Below, in pieces: positions 1 to 12,900 of a stretch of DNA of 64,000 nucleotides (the stretch's first letter is position 1; each line of letters starts with the position of its first letter). Position numbers and translations under genes: made by a program. Source of the DNA: Motacilla alba alba (Eukaryota; Chordata; Aves; Passeriformes; Motacillidae); assembly GCF_015832195.1 (NCBI RefSeq), contig NC_052028.1:7173501-7237500 (forward strand), in the 5' to 3' direction. A model generated the notes under the pieces. It searched no databases, was not told where the DNA came from, and worked only from the letters and a program-made list of their open reading frames with translations.

Positions 1-711
1 GCCAGTGGGGAATAATAACTAGGTATGGTTCATCTGGTCTAGGAAAGAAGCTAAATTAGAAGTAGGATACTTGTATATCTGAGTGTGATTAAGCCTAATT
101 GGGAAAGAATATCTTATTGGGTGAGGGAAAAAATTACATTTACTTTTCAGATTTTTTTATGTCAGTGCTGAGATTTAAGTGGACAGAATTACTTTAATAT
201 GAACAAAATCTGAAAATAACTTTCAGAACTGCTCAGAGATTCCTTGGGGGATTATTCTTCATTACTGAAACAGAATATTTGTGCATCTTCAGAATTCATT
301 ATTCTTTCAGGGCAAGGAAGCTTGTGGATGGGAAGTGTTGTGTGCAAAGTAATGATTTGTGAAACTTTCCTGCACTAAGAGTCTGTGCTAGTCCATCCTT
401 TCAGAGTTTCAGAGGGGTAAGAGCGAGAATGATCCTATGTCCAGAAAATGTGCTTTGTAAGGGCATCCTCCAAAAGACCCACCTTTTAATTTAGTACTCT
501 AGGAATTCAGTCCTAAGTTTGCCACTTGTCCCTCTTTCTCCATTACTGTTGTGTGCAAGATTTTTTGCACCCCTGAATTCATCAGTCTTACATATATCTC
601 TAGGAAGAGCTGTTTCTTTGGAAATCATTAGTATAACTGTGCCAGGACGTTGCTGATAGAAAGCAGTGAAATTTATCTCACCTCTCACTGAGAATTTAAA
701 CTCTCTTTCAG
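1..711 (+). other. ATP10B: ATP10B intron, 3' portion
   Basis: Non-coding DNA upstream of the first visible exon, ending in acceptor ctctctttcag. No other feature is seen. Confidence 0.9.
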
Positions 712-964
712 ATTTTAATCCCCGTGTCTCTTTATGTGTCGATTGAGTTGGTCAAACTGGGCCAAGTCTTCTTAATTCACAATGACATTGACCTGTATGA
801 TGAAGAAGCAGATTTGCCCATCCAGTGCCGTGCCCTCACTATTACTGAAGACCTTGGACAGATCCAGTACATCTTCTCAGACAAAACTGGGACACTAACA
901 GAAAACAAAATGGTATTTCGACGCTGTACTGTTGATGGAATTGAATTTTCCCATCAGGAAAATG
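712..964 (+). CDS. ATP10B: ATP10B exon a: TM4 and the DKTGT phosphorylation site
   Basis: The acceptor ctctctttcag ends at 711 and the frame opens [18 protein letters not shown], the TM4 stretch with the P4-type PVSL motif thought to guide lipid. It runs through [19 protein letters not shown], the start of the P domain; the catalytic Asp codon is 880-882. The exon leaves one base of a split codon (phase 1) before donor gtgaga. The preceding exon is outside the window, so this is the first visible exon and not the start of the gene. Confidence 0.97.
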
Positions 965-3900
965 GTGAGAGACAGTGTTTTATACTTGCTTTTTATGTCT
1001 GAGAAATTAAATGTCATTAATTTAAATATTAATACCAAAACATACTGAGCCCTCTGACTGAATGTAGAGTTTTTGTGAAATAGTCAGTTTTTGTGAGGGA
1101 CTGCTGTTACAGAGATTCACAAAAGTGAAGGTGTTTTAAATGATTCAGAAGGCAGATGGGAAATGTTTTCCAGATCCCTCTGCAGGCACCTCCAGGATTT
1201 GCCCTGCATTCAAAGAGAACACTTTCATTTCTAAATGAACACCGGATGACCTTTTTTATAAGCTCACAAACTGATACTAGTTAATATTTAAACTCAATGG
1301 GTCCAAAAGTAATTGTTTCTGTGACTACGTAAACATACGCTTTTGTGTGATATGAAAAATACAGGCACTCATTTCCTGGAGTGGATCCTGGCTGCAGTCC
1401 GGGTCTGAAGGATCCTGGCACTCGGTGCTCTGAATTCACGGTGTTGACTCAGGCTCCTTCTTCGTCATTACTTTCGTGCTCTGTGTAGTGGAAGGGATCC
1501 TGTTAAGCTGGCAAGCAAAAAGATGTTTGTGTTCTGCGACTGAAAACATTAGCAGATTTGTGAATTACCATATTTCACTCTCCTGTTCCAACTGCAAAAA
1601 GCAGCTGAAGAGATGAAACATTAAGAGAAGCCCATAAAAGTGACTGATCACTTTAAAAACACATTTTTATTTTCTTGCAATAATAACAGTGGCAAGTGCC
1701 AGAAACGGCTGGACAGTGGGCAGTGAAATTTTTCTGGTGATGGCTTTTGAAATGTTTTGGCTTTGATTTAGTATGTTTCAGGGGTTTTAACTGATTGAGG
1801 AATTCCCCCCAAACAATGAAAAAAAAAAAAAAACAGAGAAGAATCAGAGGTCAGGTTTCATTTTTCTTTTACAGACAGGCGACTGAAAACACAGAAAGAG
1901 CTGGATTTAGACAATGAGGATTTTGCAAAGCTTCAGCACTTCACTCTTCCTCCCATGAATCTTGAGAGACCAGCCACCTCCAAGCACAGCACCGTGAGGC
2001 CTCTGAGGAGGTGCCAGAGCGACCGGGTGCGCTCCCAGGGACACACCAGGAGCAGGTCCCTCGGCCGGCGCGACAGCAGCCAGTCCCAGGTGGCCTTCAG
2101 CAGCCCCATCGTGAGTACCAGCACCTGAGCCAACACCTTCTAACTTACCCCTTCTGCTGCTTTTGTGATGGAAAGCTGTGGGAATCAGAAAGATGGAAAT
2201 CTTCACAGACTCAGGAGGGCTTGATGCACAGCCTAAGAGGAAGTCTAGATTGATGTGAAAGCCAAGTACACAGACATTGAGCAGAGAAACCACAAACTTA
2301 CATTTCTATAGAATATGCCTTGAGTAAGAAACTGTATTAGATAAGATGATGAAGGGTTTTGTAGTGTAGTGCAATAGAATAAGCTAAGAGTTCAGATGTT
2401 ATAACAGAGACATTTATTTGTACATGTAATAGACCTTATTGGACAAAACTATCCACATTGCAGTAGAAAGAAGTATAGGTGACAGGTTAGAAAACAAAAC
2501 ACTCTATGGCAACTGTCCATTGGATTAGAAAGTTATATACTGTCTTGCAACAAAGAACTTGTGACAATCTTAGACTATGGCCGACTGCTTGCTGTCTTAT
2601 AAATCTCATAGTCTTTGGGATGATGTTATCTAAGCAATAAATCATTCTTAGTCTGATCATGGTCCTGTCCCTTCAATTAACATGATAACAGCCACAGAAA
2701 GCCAACAGGTAGAGAGAAATCCAAGCCTTGCTGGAGCTGAGAAAGGGAAGGGGGAAACAAAGAATCTGAGTCGTCAATTGGAGCGTGCAGGCTGCAGTCA
2801 GGGGGGAGCAGGATCTGCTGCAATTTGGGTCTGAAGCTTCCCAAATTCACCCACAGCCTAATTAAAGTCAGACTGTTCTGCTCTTCTCGAAAGTTTTTTA
2901 AAAGACGTTTCAGACAAGGCTTTTGTGAACTTAAAAGGTCATACACTTTCAAAATTTGAATTCCAATTAAAATTAAAGGCCTGGAAAACCCATCCAAATC
3001 TTTTTTTAAAAAAAAATAGTCTAATAAATGCAGAATTCTCAGAACTCTATTTGCTGCAGTTGTTATAAGATCCTACTTACCTCATTCAATTCTGCTGTCA
3101 TGTAGTAAGTACTACTCAGAACTCATACTGTTCTTGGAATATGGGAGTTCTGGAAGTTGTTATCCTAGTATTTTCCAGCCCAAACCTCATGAGTTGCTGA
3201 GAACATCTCTGTGGATTCTGAGAGCCCATGAGCCATGACTTGTGAGAGCTTCTTACAGGTCATGACTTTTGAAGGATGCTAAAGAAATTTCTTGCCAGTA
3301 TATTTTCCAATTATATTTTTCACTGCCAGGCCTTTTCTTTTTCTTCTAGAAATAAACATTTTTTAAATTCACTGTAAAGCAATACCTGATGAACTAGTAT
3401 CAAATGCCTCTTTTGCAGAAGAACATTAAGCTGCTGTTATGGAAATAACTAGCCTTAGCTGCTCAAAGGTGTCACTCTGTCTGGATAAATTTGACAATTT
3501 ATCACAATGACAATTGAGAAGATGTAAAAATAGAGACATTTAGATATTGCACAGAGCCTGCCCTGTGTAACCTTTAAATGAGACATAGTACCATTCTACT
3601 ACTATCCTTTGCCACCTGAGCCGATTCCCTATTAATAAAATGGGAATAATAAATTTTTGGTGTCTCAAAAGTTCCTGCCCTTTGGAACTTGCATCACCTC
3701 ATCTGATGCATTTTTACTCTGCTACAAATCTGCAGCATCCTGAGTACTCCTGATATGCAGACTGTGTTTGTAGACCTGTGTGTATGTCAGCAGACAGAAG
3801 TTTGTAAGAAAAATCCATCTTTCAACAATGGAAAACGATAGAAAATTAACATTTACTCTCTCTACCTTTAGGAGTTCTTATGAATTAAGGGAGTGACAGT

Positions 3901-6900
3901 ACATTTCCTTCTAGATTTAATAGTTCCAATAAGCAGTACCTTGCTATTAGAAACATTCAACAAAGATTTTCATTGTCCCATGATCATCAGGTTTTAATGC
4001 CATCAAGTAGAAGAAATGCTATCAAGTTAATGAGAAAACCTTAAAACTGAATGGCACCAGACATTTATATCAGCATTTTCACTAACAAAATCATTAACAT
4101 TGAAAAGGTGGCAAATTTAAATTATTATAATCATTAGTGCTATTTTATTCAGTTTTCTTTTTTGCTTGGTTAGGGTTTTTAATATATGTTCAGGATGAAA
4201 ATTCAGGTCAGCACTGTTTTCACTTAATGTGAAAAAGAATATGAGAAAAATTGTTCTGATAAATATTGATTTTTTTTGTTGTTGTTGTTTGTTTCGTTTT
4301 TAAAACCTGTCTCTGAGGCCACAATTAGCCTGTCCATTTTTTATTTTTCCAGAGGAAACTTTTGAGTTCAGAAAGTTGCTGCTGAAGTGAAATGCCCAGT
4401 AGTGCATTTTCTGATTTTCAGTAGATCTCAAAAGAAATAAAATTTCGAGATCATCTTCCTTTTGAAGATTCATTTCCTTCTAATTATCCAGTTATGCAGC
4501 TTTTTGAAAGACGTCTTTTTTTCATAGATGTTAAATACAAAAGGCATTTTCTAGGTCTAAATTCAAGAAGTCTGTGAAGCTGCCAGTTATTCCTTGAGGA
4601 CAAGGGTAAATGAAAATAATCCTGACTGGGTAATTTCTCTTCCAGGAAAAGGACGTGACTCCCGACAGCAGGCTGCTGCGGCGAGTGCGAGAAGCTGCCC
4701 TCCAGACTGAGAGCTTTCCTCCTTTCATACAAATGAAGACTTCCACATCCTTTACTGACTTTTTTCTTGCTCTTGCCATTTGCAACACAGTTCTGGTCTC
4801 CACAGCTACTGAGCCAAGACAAAGGGTAATTTAACTTTAAATATATGAGGAAAACGGGTCATGCTTCCATTCAGCAACGTAGTGTCCAGTGAAAACTGAA
4901 GTGGTAAAAAATTGTTTGTTTGAGAGTTGTCTTCTGGTTCCTTTATATTTTTTGTAATATCTTCTACTTCCATGCCTGTGTATCCCTTCCTAGCTTGTAT
5001 TCTTATGTTTGATGAATAGCTAAGGCTACCTCAGGATCTGCACTTTTTCTCTTAGATTTTGTATTATATATGCTGTAAGAAGTTTGTTGAACACACTGGG
5101 TTTTCTCTGATCTGCCAGGCAACTGACAGAGCTACAAGGGCTTCATTACATCTTTGCTTCAGAAGCAGAGATACAAATCACCATCAAATGTGGATGCCAT
5201 CTCACATATTACTTCTCTATTAAATCCTTCCACCACAGTTAGATGGCAGGAGAGGGGAAAAGGGGAAAGTTGCAGTAATTGTAATTTAGGTGCAGAAAAG
5301 TAGAGGGAGGTTTTGAGAAGGCTCTTGAAGTTCACATTTATTTATTTTTAACCTTTGTTTTTCTCCTATTTCTAGGTCACAATCCCACCACCAATAAAAC
5401 CTTCAGGAATCACCCTGGAGAAGATTCATCAGATATTTCAAAGGCTAAAATTAGCAAGCCTTAGTCAATCTTTTTCATCATCTCAGTCTAGCTCACAACT
5501 TAGTGCCAGCTTCAGTGCAAAGAACACCGAGGAGCCTCTCGCTGTGCTGGAGAGCTGTGACAATGACAATGACGGCTGTTCCAGCAGTGGAGGCCAGGAG
5601 CTCCAGGACAAGGGCAGCACAGAGATTGGTACTGCTTCCTTGGATGAAGTTTTTAGGTCTGCAACCAACACTTCTCTGCCAACAGACTTTTGTTACGAGG
5701 CTGAGAGCCCGGACGAGGCAGCTCTGGTCTATGCTGCCCAGGCCTACGGCTTCATCCTCGTGTCCCGGACGCCCGAACAGGTCACGGTGCAGCTGCCACA
5801 GGGCACGCTCCTGACCTTTGACATCCTCTACACCCTGGGGTTTGACTCAGTCAGGAAAAGGATGTCTGTGGTGGTAAGACACCCTCTAACCAAGGAGATT
5901 GTTGTCTACACAAAAGGTGCTGACTCTGTAATAATGGACCTGCTGGACAACTCCACCAAAGGTAATTAGCCAGGGAGCTTTTTCTGTTGTGTCTCCTAAC
6001 AATAACTGAGCTGTGGTCTTTTCTGCATGAAATATTACATCTAGATATTAGGAATATAAAGAAAGAACAAACTTTGTCTAGTACTGTCCTTGCAGATCAA
6101 AACTGAGATATTTATTCCACTTCAGAAGTGCTTAGAATAAGGAATGGGATAATTAAAATTCACTGATAATAGTAACCCATTGTGTACTCTGCAATAATAC
6201 TGTCATAAGGGCCTGGCTGTTGTTTTTCAGGTTGCCAGCAAGAGTGCTGTAATATTAATAAAAAGAAACACAAGTAATGTTATCTTAAAGGAAACAGGAG
6301 TTTTTAGCAAGATTTCAGCTTCTTCACAGCCAATACTTTTGAGCTTTTCAAGAACTTGGTATTTTAATGGATTCCATTTTCTCCAGTGCCTACTCCTTTT
6401 TAATCTTAGGCCATTAGATTGAAAATTATCTGTACTTAAAATATGGAATCTTTTCCTTGTGTTTCCCAGGTGACATTAGCTCAGACAAGAGACTGAAAAG
6501 AATAAAAGAAAGAACACAGAAGCATCTGGACTACTATGCCCATGATGGACTGAGAACCCTGTGCATAGCTAAGAAGGTGGGGGAGCACCAGGGTCCGTAC
6601 GTGTCAATAGAACTGCTAGAAAAATACAGTAGTTATACTTCTGCTTCAGACAACCAGGCAGATATAGCCCATCTCTTTGTCCCTCTATTTCCCTTGTCTG
6701 GAGTATTTTTTCCCCTCTTTTTCTTCATTGTGACCAAATGAGGGGTTTTTAGTCAGTGTCAAAACATTTATTTCTGTTTCTCCTATAGTAACTCCAGCTG
6801 ACCTACTCTACAATGGTTCCAAGCAAGAAACAGAGTCAGCAGAGCACCCAACCTTTTTCTCTTTTGCTTGGCATTCAGCTTACAAAAATCTTGCTCTCAG

Positions 6901-9900
6901 CCTGAATTAGTGTATTTTAGTGTCATACTTTTATACAGAAGTTGTCACTGTGCAACAAATAGATCATATTCAAGGTCTGGAGAAATGTAGATCAGCCCTC
7001 AGAAGCTATGTGCTCTCAGCTAAGCAAGAGATATGTGAGCAAGAGTTTCTCTACATCATGTTTTTGAGTCTCAGCTGTAGGTCATTTGTACAAACTACTT
7101 TTTCTTGCAGTTTTCTCTTGGAAAAGTCTGTGTTATTTTAAAGACGACACAGAACTTTACCAGTTTGGATACAAGTTAAGTCTCTGTGATCCAGAATGTT
7201 GGCATTCCTCTCTTATTTAAATTTCAAATAAACACTGTTTAAATTGTGTAATGCAGGTCTTGAATGAAGATGACTTTCAAAAATGGGCCAATTTTCGTCG
7301 GGAGGCAGAAGCTGCGATTGACAACAGAGAGGAGCTGTTAATAGAGACAGCACAGCATCTGGAGACCAAACTCACCCTGCTGGGTAGCTAAAAATAAGAA
7401 TTGCCATTGCATGAAGCATCACTTGCTCTCCTGTGATAGTCTTGGCAGTATGGCAGTCAACAGCTTATACTAATTTATGTCTAAAATACTTCCTCTGTGG
7501 TTTGGAAATCTTCAGGCTAGGGAGATAAAATCCAATGACAGTGTCTATACAAGTTCTTGTGCATTTTGGGCAGCAGTAACTTTGAAAAAGTTACTTGCAG
7601 CTCTTGAGTGCCCTGAGCAAAGAACGTGCACATCAGCTGTTACTGTGGCTCAGCTGACACAGTAGAGAATGTAGTTCCCACAATTCAATTGTGCATCCAA
7701 ATCCTTAGATAAACCTATAAAATACTATAAATTAATTTCAGTTTTGAGCACAAATTCTGAGGGAATTTTGGTAATTGAACTGTATTATAAAATCCAGTAA
7801 CTTGAACATGTTTTGCTACTGAGTTCCTGCTGTTGTTGCATTGTTGTGCTTGCTTTGTGCACTTTGTAAAAAGATGTTTAGCATTTAAACCTGCATTGAT
7901 TGACATTTCTGCATCATTCATCACCGTCATATCTAACAACATCATTCTGTTAAATTATGGAGCACTTTAGTGCTTTCTGTTCTATTTTGTTTGCAAACAT
8001 TTTGTTCTTTACAACTTTGATTTTTGGAGTTGTCTCAGTCTCATTTTTCTCTGACTGCAATTTGTGCCCATACTTTGTTGGATGTCTGCGATTGCAAGCA
8101 ATAGCTTCCATTATGGCTTCTCATAATCTCTGCAGTGATTTAAAAAATTAGAGTAATAATGGTAAATGCCATAAGCAGACCACATAAGAGGTAATGTAGA
8201 TCTTGTCAGAGTCTGTTACCTTTTCCAATTACTAAGGCTCTATTTGCTTCCACACTTTAATTTGCAAAAAGTGTTCGCTTAGCCTAAATCAATATCTATC
8301 TTTAATGTACCACAGTTACAGCATCTTCAAGCTGACCTCTAGTGGAAGGGATAAGGAGTATTGTAACATTCAGATGGTCATTTCCCAACATCATCAGGAT
8401 GAATGTTGGCATCTGCTTCTAAGTTTGTGCATGCTCAAAAAGAAAACGTACTGTACTGCTTCTTCTGCCTTTGATGGCTGAAGCGTCTGACTTGACAACA
8501 AGGACAGCATCCATTTAAATAGTCAAAGTTCATCTTTTCTGGTTGCTTTGATAGGACTTAATGCAGTAATTTTAAAATTCATATGCTGTGATTCCTCTGC
8601 CAGCACAGTGTCATTTTGGATTATTAGGAAGAAATGAAATGCATTGTTCTTGCAATGAAAAAAATGAAGAGACAGAACTTGACTGTTGACACGTTCAGAC
8701 CTTAATCCAAATGCAGATCATGTGCCTGCATGTTTATTTGTTGGACAAAACCTTGGCTCAACTCTCAATAAGTTCAGGAGCGTGATTGGAAAGCAAAGAG
8801 CTTTTTTTAAACAAGAAAATAGCAACCTGATTTTCAAGAAAAAGAAAATTATTTCTCTTATTTTCCTATTTGCCCAGGAGCAACAGGGATAGAAGACCGC
8901 CTGCAAGATGGAGTACCTGACACTATTGTGTCTCTCCGAGAAGCTGGGATAAAAATTTGGGTGTTGACAGGAGACAAACAGGAGACAGCAGTTAACATTG
9001 CATACTCCTGTAAGCTTCTGAACCAAAGGGACACTGTCTTCACTATTAACACTGAAAATAAGGTGAGTAAAGGAAAACAAAATACACAAAATTTGCTATC
9101 TTACCCTTTCTTTGTGTCTTGCAGTTTGGCATTCCATTGCTTTGGACCTCACTTAACAAAGAACAGTCAAAAAACCCCAAATAACATTAGGAGCAAGAGG
9201 CACAGTGAGCTCAGCTCTTCCAAGGGCTGGCACAAGGCTGTGGAGGGCAGGCAGGGCTTCCTTGTGTGACCAGACAAGTCACCCATCTGGGTTGTCTCAG
9301 CTTTTCTCCCCAGAGAACCAGGGTTACCAATACAAGCTTGTTTTTCTCAATAAAGCTATTGTGAGGATCAAGTAAATACTGCTAAAATACTGTTTTCCTT
9401 ATGGTGGCAGTTGCACAGAGCAGTGAGATGGCCTGGTTTCTAACTGCTTTTGTCTGCAGCTAGCAGCTCTCGAAACAAAAAAAAAACTCTGTGCAAATAT
9501 CTATTTCTTTCAATGTCATGGAAATAGAGAAGCACACAAAGATGATGTGGAATCTGGCACAGAAAACATTCCAAGGCGTAATTCCATTTGAAACACATAT
9601 CTGCTTTAACGGGAAGCAGCATGGATACATCCAGGATGGAAATTAGACGGTGGCTTGTGCCAGAGCAGAGGTGCTACAGGCAGGACTACCCTGGCTCCCA
9701 GAAATGCCAGCATGGGCACTGACCCACAGCAGCCTCTGTGCTTCCAGGCCCAGAAGCAGTCTGCATACACACGGGGACTTGTGGGAATCCCCATGGTTCA
9801 GGGGACACTGGAGTTTCTCCACAAGAAGATTTTGTTCCCTCACCTTCAAAATTAAACCAAAGACAAACTTCTGAAAGAGGCTCCCAATAACAGCAGTAAG

Positions 9901-12900
9901 GGACCCAAGTAATATATACAAAGCATTTAACCTGTTAATTTTGCTAAACTTATGTGAAGGTGTCAGTAGGAAGGGCCTCTCCTTACCCCTGAGCCCAGCA
10001 GATTATTCAAACACTGAAAATGAGATACCTTCCAAGAAGATGCAACATAATTAGGTAGCTTAGTGGATCGGTTTCAAAAGGCAAGTCAAGGCAAACCAGG
10101 AATTTCCACTACTGTTTTTGGTTTGTTCACAGAAAGATGACGTTTCTTCAATATTTTTAAGGGTTTTAAGTGTTCGTGCTAGGTGCAGGTTTTTATTAGA
10201 TGTCAGAGGTACATTTGATTCCAGAACCTCCCACTTAAGTGTAATTTAAATCTTGCAAACATCCTACACATGTACCTTATGCTACATAAAGTGAAAATAA
10301 CATTATAGAACTGAATCATCACTCAATAAAGCTGACAGAAAAGGCAGAAAGAGAAGTGATTAGCTCTTCAGATATTCAGGGCCATGCCACAGAAGGAGGA
10401 CTTTGAGTACTAAGAGGGAGCAAAATAACTTTGATATCATTTTGGATTTTCTCTGATAGTGATGTGCCAATTTGGGAGATCTGAATGAGAGAGGTGAGAG
10501 CTTTCCCCTTAAATCTGTTTCTATCTAGTACTAAGTCAATTCCAGTTGTTGGCATCTAAAAGGGGACTTGATCCAACATGAAGCAGATTTGCTAAGACAG
10601 AAGGGCATTGTGTTTGAGGCACAGTGCTTGAAAATATGAAGTTTTATTTCTGTTTCTAATTGTGACACACGCCTGATATGTGACTTAGAAAAGGCCTAAC
10701 TCTAAAAGTTACAGGGTAATTTTAAAAATGTGGACCTCTTTTTTTTCTCTTATTACAGTTTATTTTTTGTAGAAGCCAATGCTGCAATATTTCACATCAT
10801 TCATATCACAACTAGACTTTTCAATCTCCTTAAAAGAAAATATTTTCTTTTTAATTTCTGAACTTTCAGCATAAATGCACACATGCCTTCCTGATGTAAA
10901 GATTATTAGATTTTCTTTTAGAAGAATTCCTTACCTCAGTTAACTGTCTGATAAAATGTGCAGTGTTTTCATTGAGGGATTGGATGGTATCATATTGAAA
11001 TAATCTCCAATCAGATGAATCAGTGCATTTCTCAGTAAATTTCCCCTCATGTTTATCTGATAGGCTTAAACCCACTGGCATGATTATACAAACATGCATT
11101 TGGCACGGTGCTGTGCTGTAAAGGGAGGTGGAGATAACTATTTCTAGAACCACGTCTGTTTTCTCACAGGAAACTTGTGAATCTCTCTTGAATTTAACCT
11201 TGGAAGAGGTGAAGAAGAATTACGAGTACGACAAACCGCAGAGGAAATTTTTTGGCATCATCCCAACATCCTTCCCAGTCTCTGAAGCCCCCAGCCCCGA
11301 GTTTGGGCTGGTGATCGACGGGAGGACGCTGTCCATCATCTTCCAGGGAGGGCTGGAGCAGAAGTTCCTGGAGCTGGCGCGGCACTGCCGCTCCGTGCTC
11401 TGCTGCCGCTCCACCCCTCTGCAGAAGAGCATGGTGGTCAAGCTCGTCCGGAGGCAGCTGAAAGCCATGACCCTCTCCATAGGTACCTCCACTCTGCGTC
11501 TCACAGACACACCTGAAAGCAGGTTCTTTCTTGGACAGAAATGTGGGGAATACATTGTGCGGGGCAGATTTTTGTGTCTCAGGCAGACATCGTGAGGAAA
11601 CAGCATTGATTAATCTTTCCTGATCAAAACCCATATAAAAGTCCTGCTTCAGCTTTCATGAAGCAAATCTGCCCCCCTTTAAACAGGATGAAGGCACTAC
11701 AAATTCAGAATCTCCCAGCAGTCCTTTTCATGCACATCAGTACAAACACATGTACATATTACCTCCAAAACGTCCTTGTTTTGGGCCTGGAAATCACTCA
11801 TCATTAGTCACTAGTTTGTCTTTTCATAAAGCCCTTTTCCTGTCAGATTTTCCCTGGTGAAAACAGAATTATCTCCAGAGTGGTATTAAGCACTGACTCG
11901 TTTGCCTTTTATCTCCAAATATTGTGAAATGCTTTGAGTTTTCTTCCCTGCTTTTGGTAAGTGATGCTACTAAAACCCTGGATGAATTGATTTAGATGAC
12001 TCCAAACTAAACAAATACACCTCTGTGGACAAAACAGAAAAGGAAGTCTATCGTATGTTTGTAATATTACTTAGCCTTACAGTTCAAACCATAAGCTTTC
12101 AGCCTTCTGCTTCATTTACTTTACCAACTAACCTAATTTGCAATCTCCATATTGCAAGCAATAAGCATGGCTGTTCTTTCCCTGGAAATTTGGTTACATA
12201 TTTAACATATTGCTGCAAGTTGAAATGAGCAAAATAATTCTTGAAACTGGTTGTTACATTGTCATCTGCAATCAAGTTTGTCACAGATTCAGAGAATTCA
12301 GTGAAATAGGGTGTTGCAAAACATGTTCCTGAGCATATGGATTTGGCCAAGCAGAAACACAAAATGATGCTGATGTAAATGGTGTTGGGGTTGCTGTGTC
12401 ACCACCCAGCTGGTCCCAATGCTCGATTTTGCTCTGGTGGAGCCAGGGAAGGAGGGAGACCAAGACCAGAGCCTTGATGTTTTGCTTGATGCCACACATC
12501 AGTTCTCCTGATCAAGCTGTATAGTAGTACAGAATATTTGAAACAATCAGCATGGCTGAGATTAGTTCCTTCTTCTGTTGGAGGCACCCTTTCTTGCATT
12601 GTTATTGTTCCCTCCTGTCTTCCCACTCTAGGGGATGGTGCAAACGACGTAAGTATGATTCAAGCAGCTGATGTTGGAATTGGAATATCTGGCCAAGAAG
12701 GCATGCAGGTATCCTCTCAGTTTCTTTCTTCTTTTGTCAGGTAGTCCCTTAAGGCTTAACAAGTTTCATAGCAGCCCTACACTCTCAAGTGTCATCTTAA
12801 AAATGCAAGTTGGCATCATAAATTAATATGCAGTTTGTAATTATGGGTCCAGCCCCCAAAAAAAAAAAAAAAAAAAAAAAAAAAGAAAAAAGAAAAAAAG

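Noticed and set aside
1907..2293. 128-codon minus-strand frame
   Set aside because: Antisense of ATP10B exon b with no similarity of its own.
5503..5814. 103-codon plus frame overlapping ATP10B exon d
   Set aside because: Out of frame with the conserved SPDE-containing reading; the ATP10B frame explains the sequence.
11194..11634. 146- and 128-codon minus-strand frames
   Set aside because: Antisense shadows of the GC-rich ATP10B exon 11170-11482.
12859..12900. Poly(A) as the tail of a processed pseudogene or SINE
   Set aside because: The preceding sequence has no gene-like or SINE-like body and no flanking duplication was seen.
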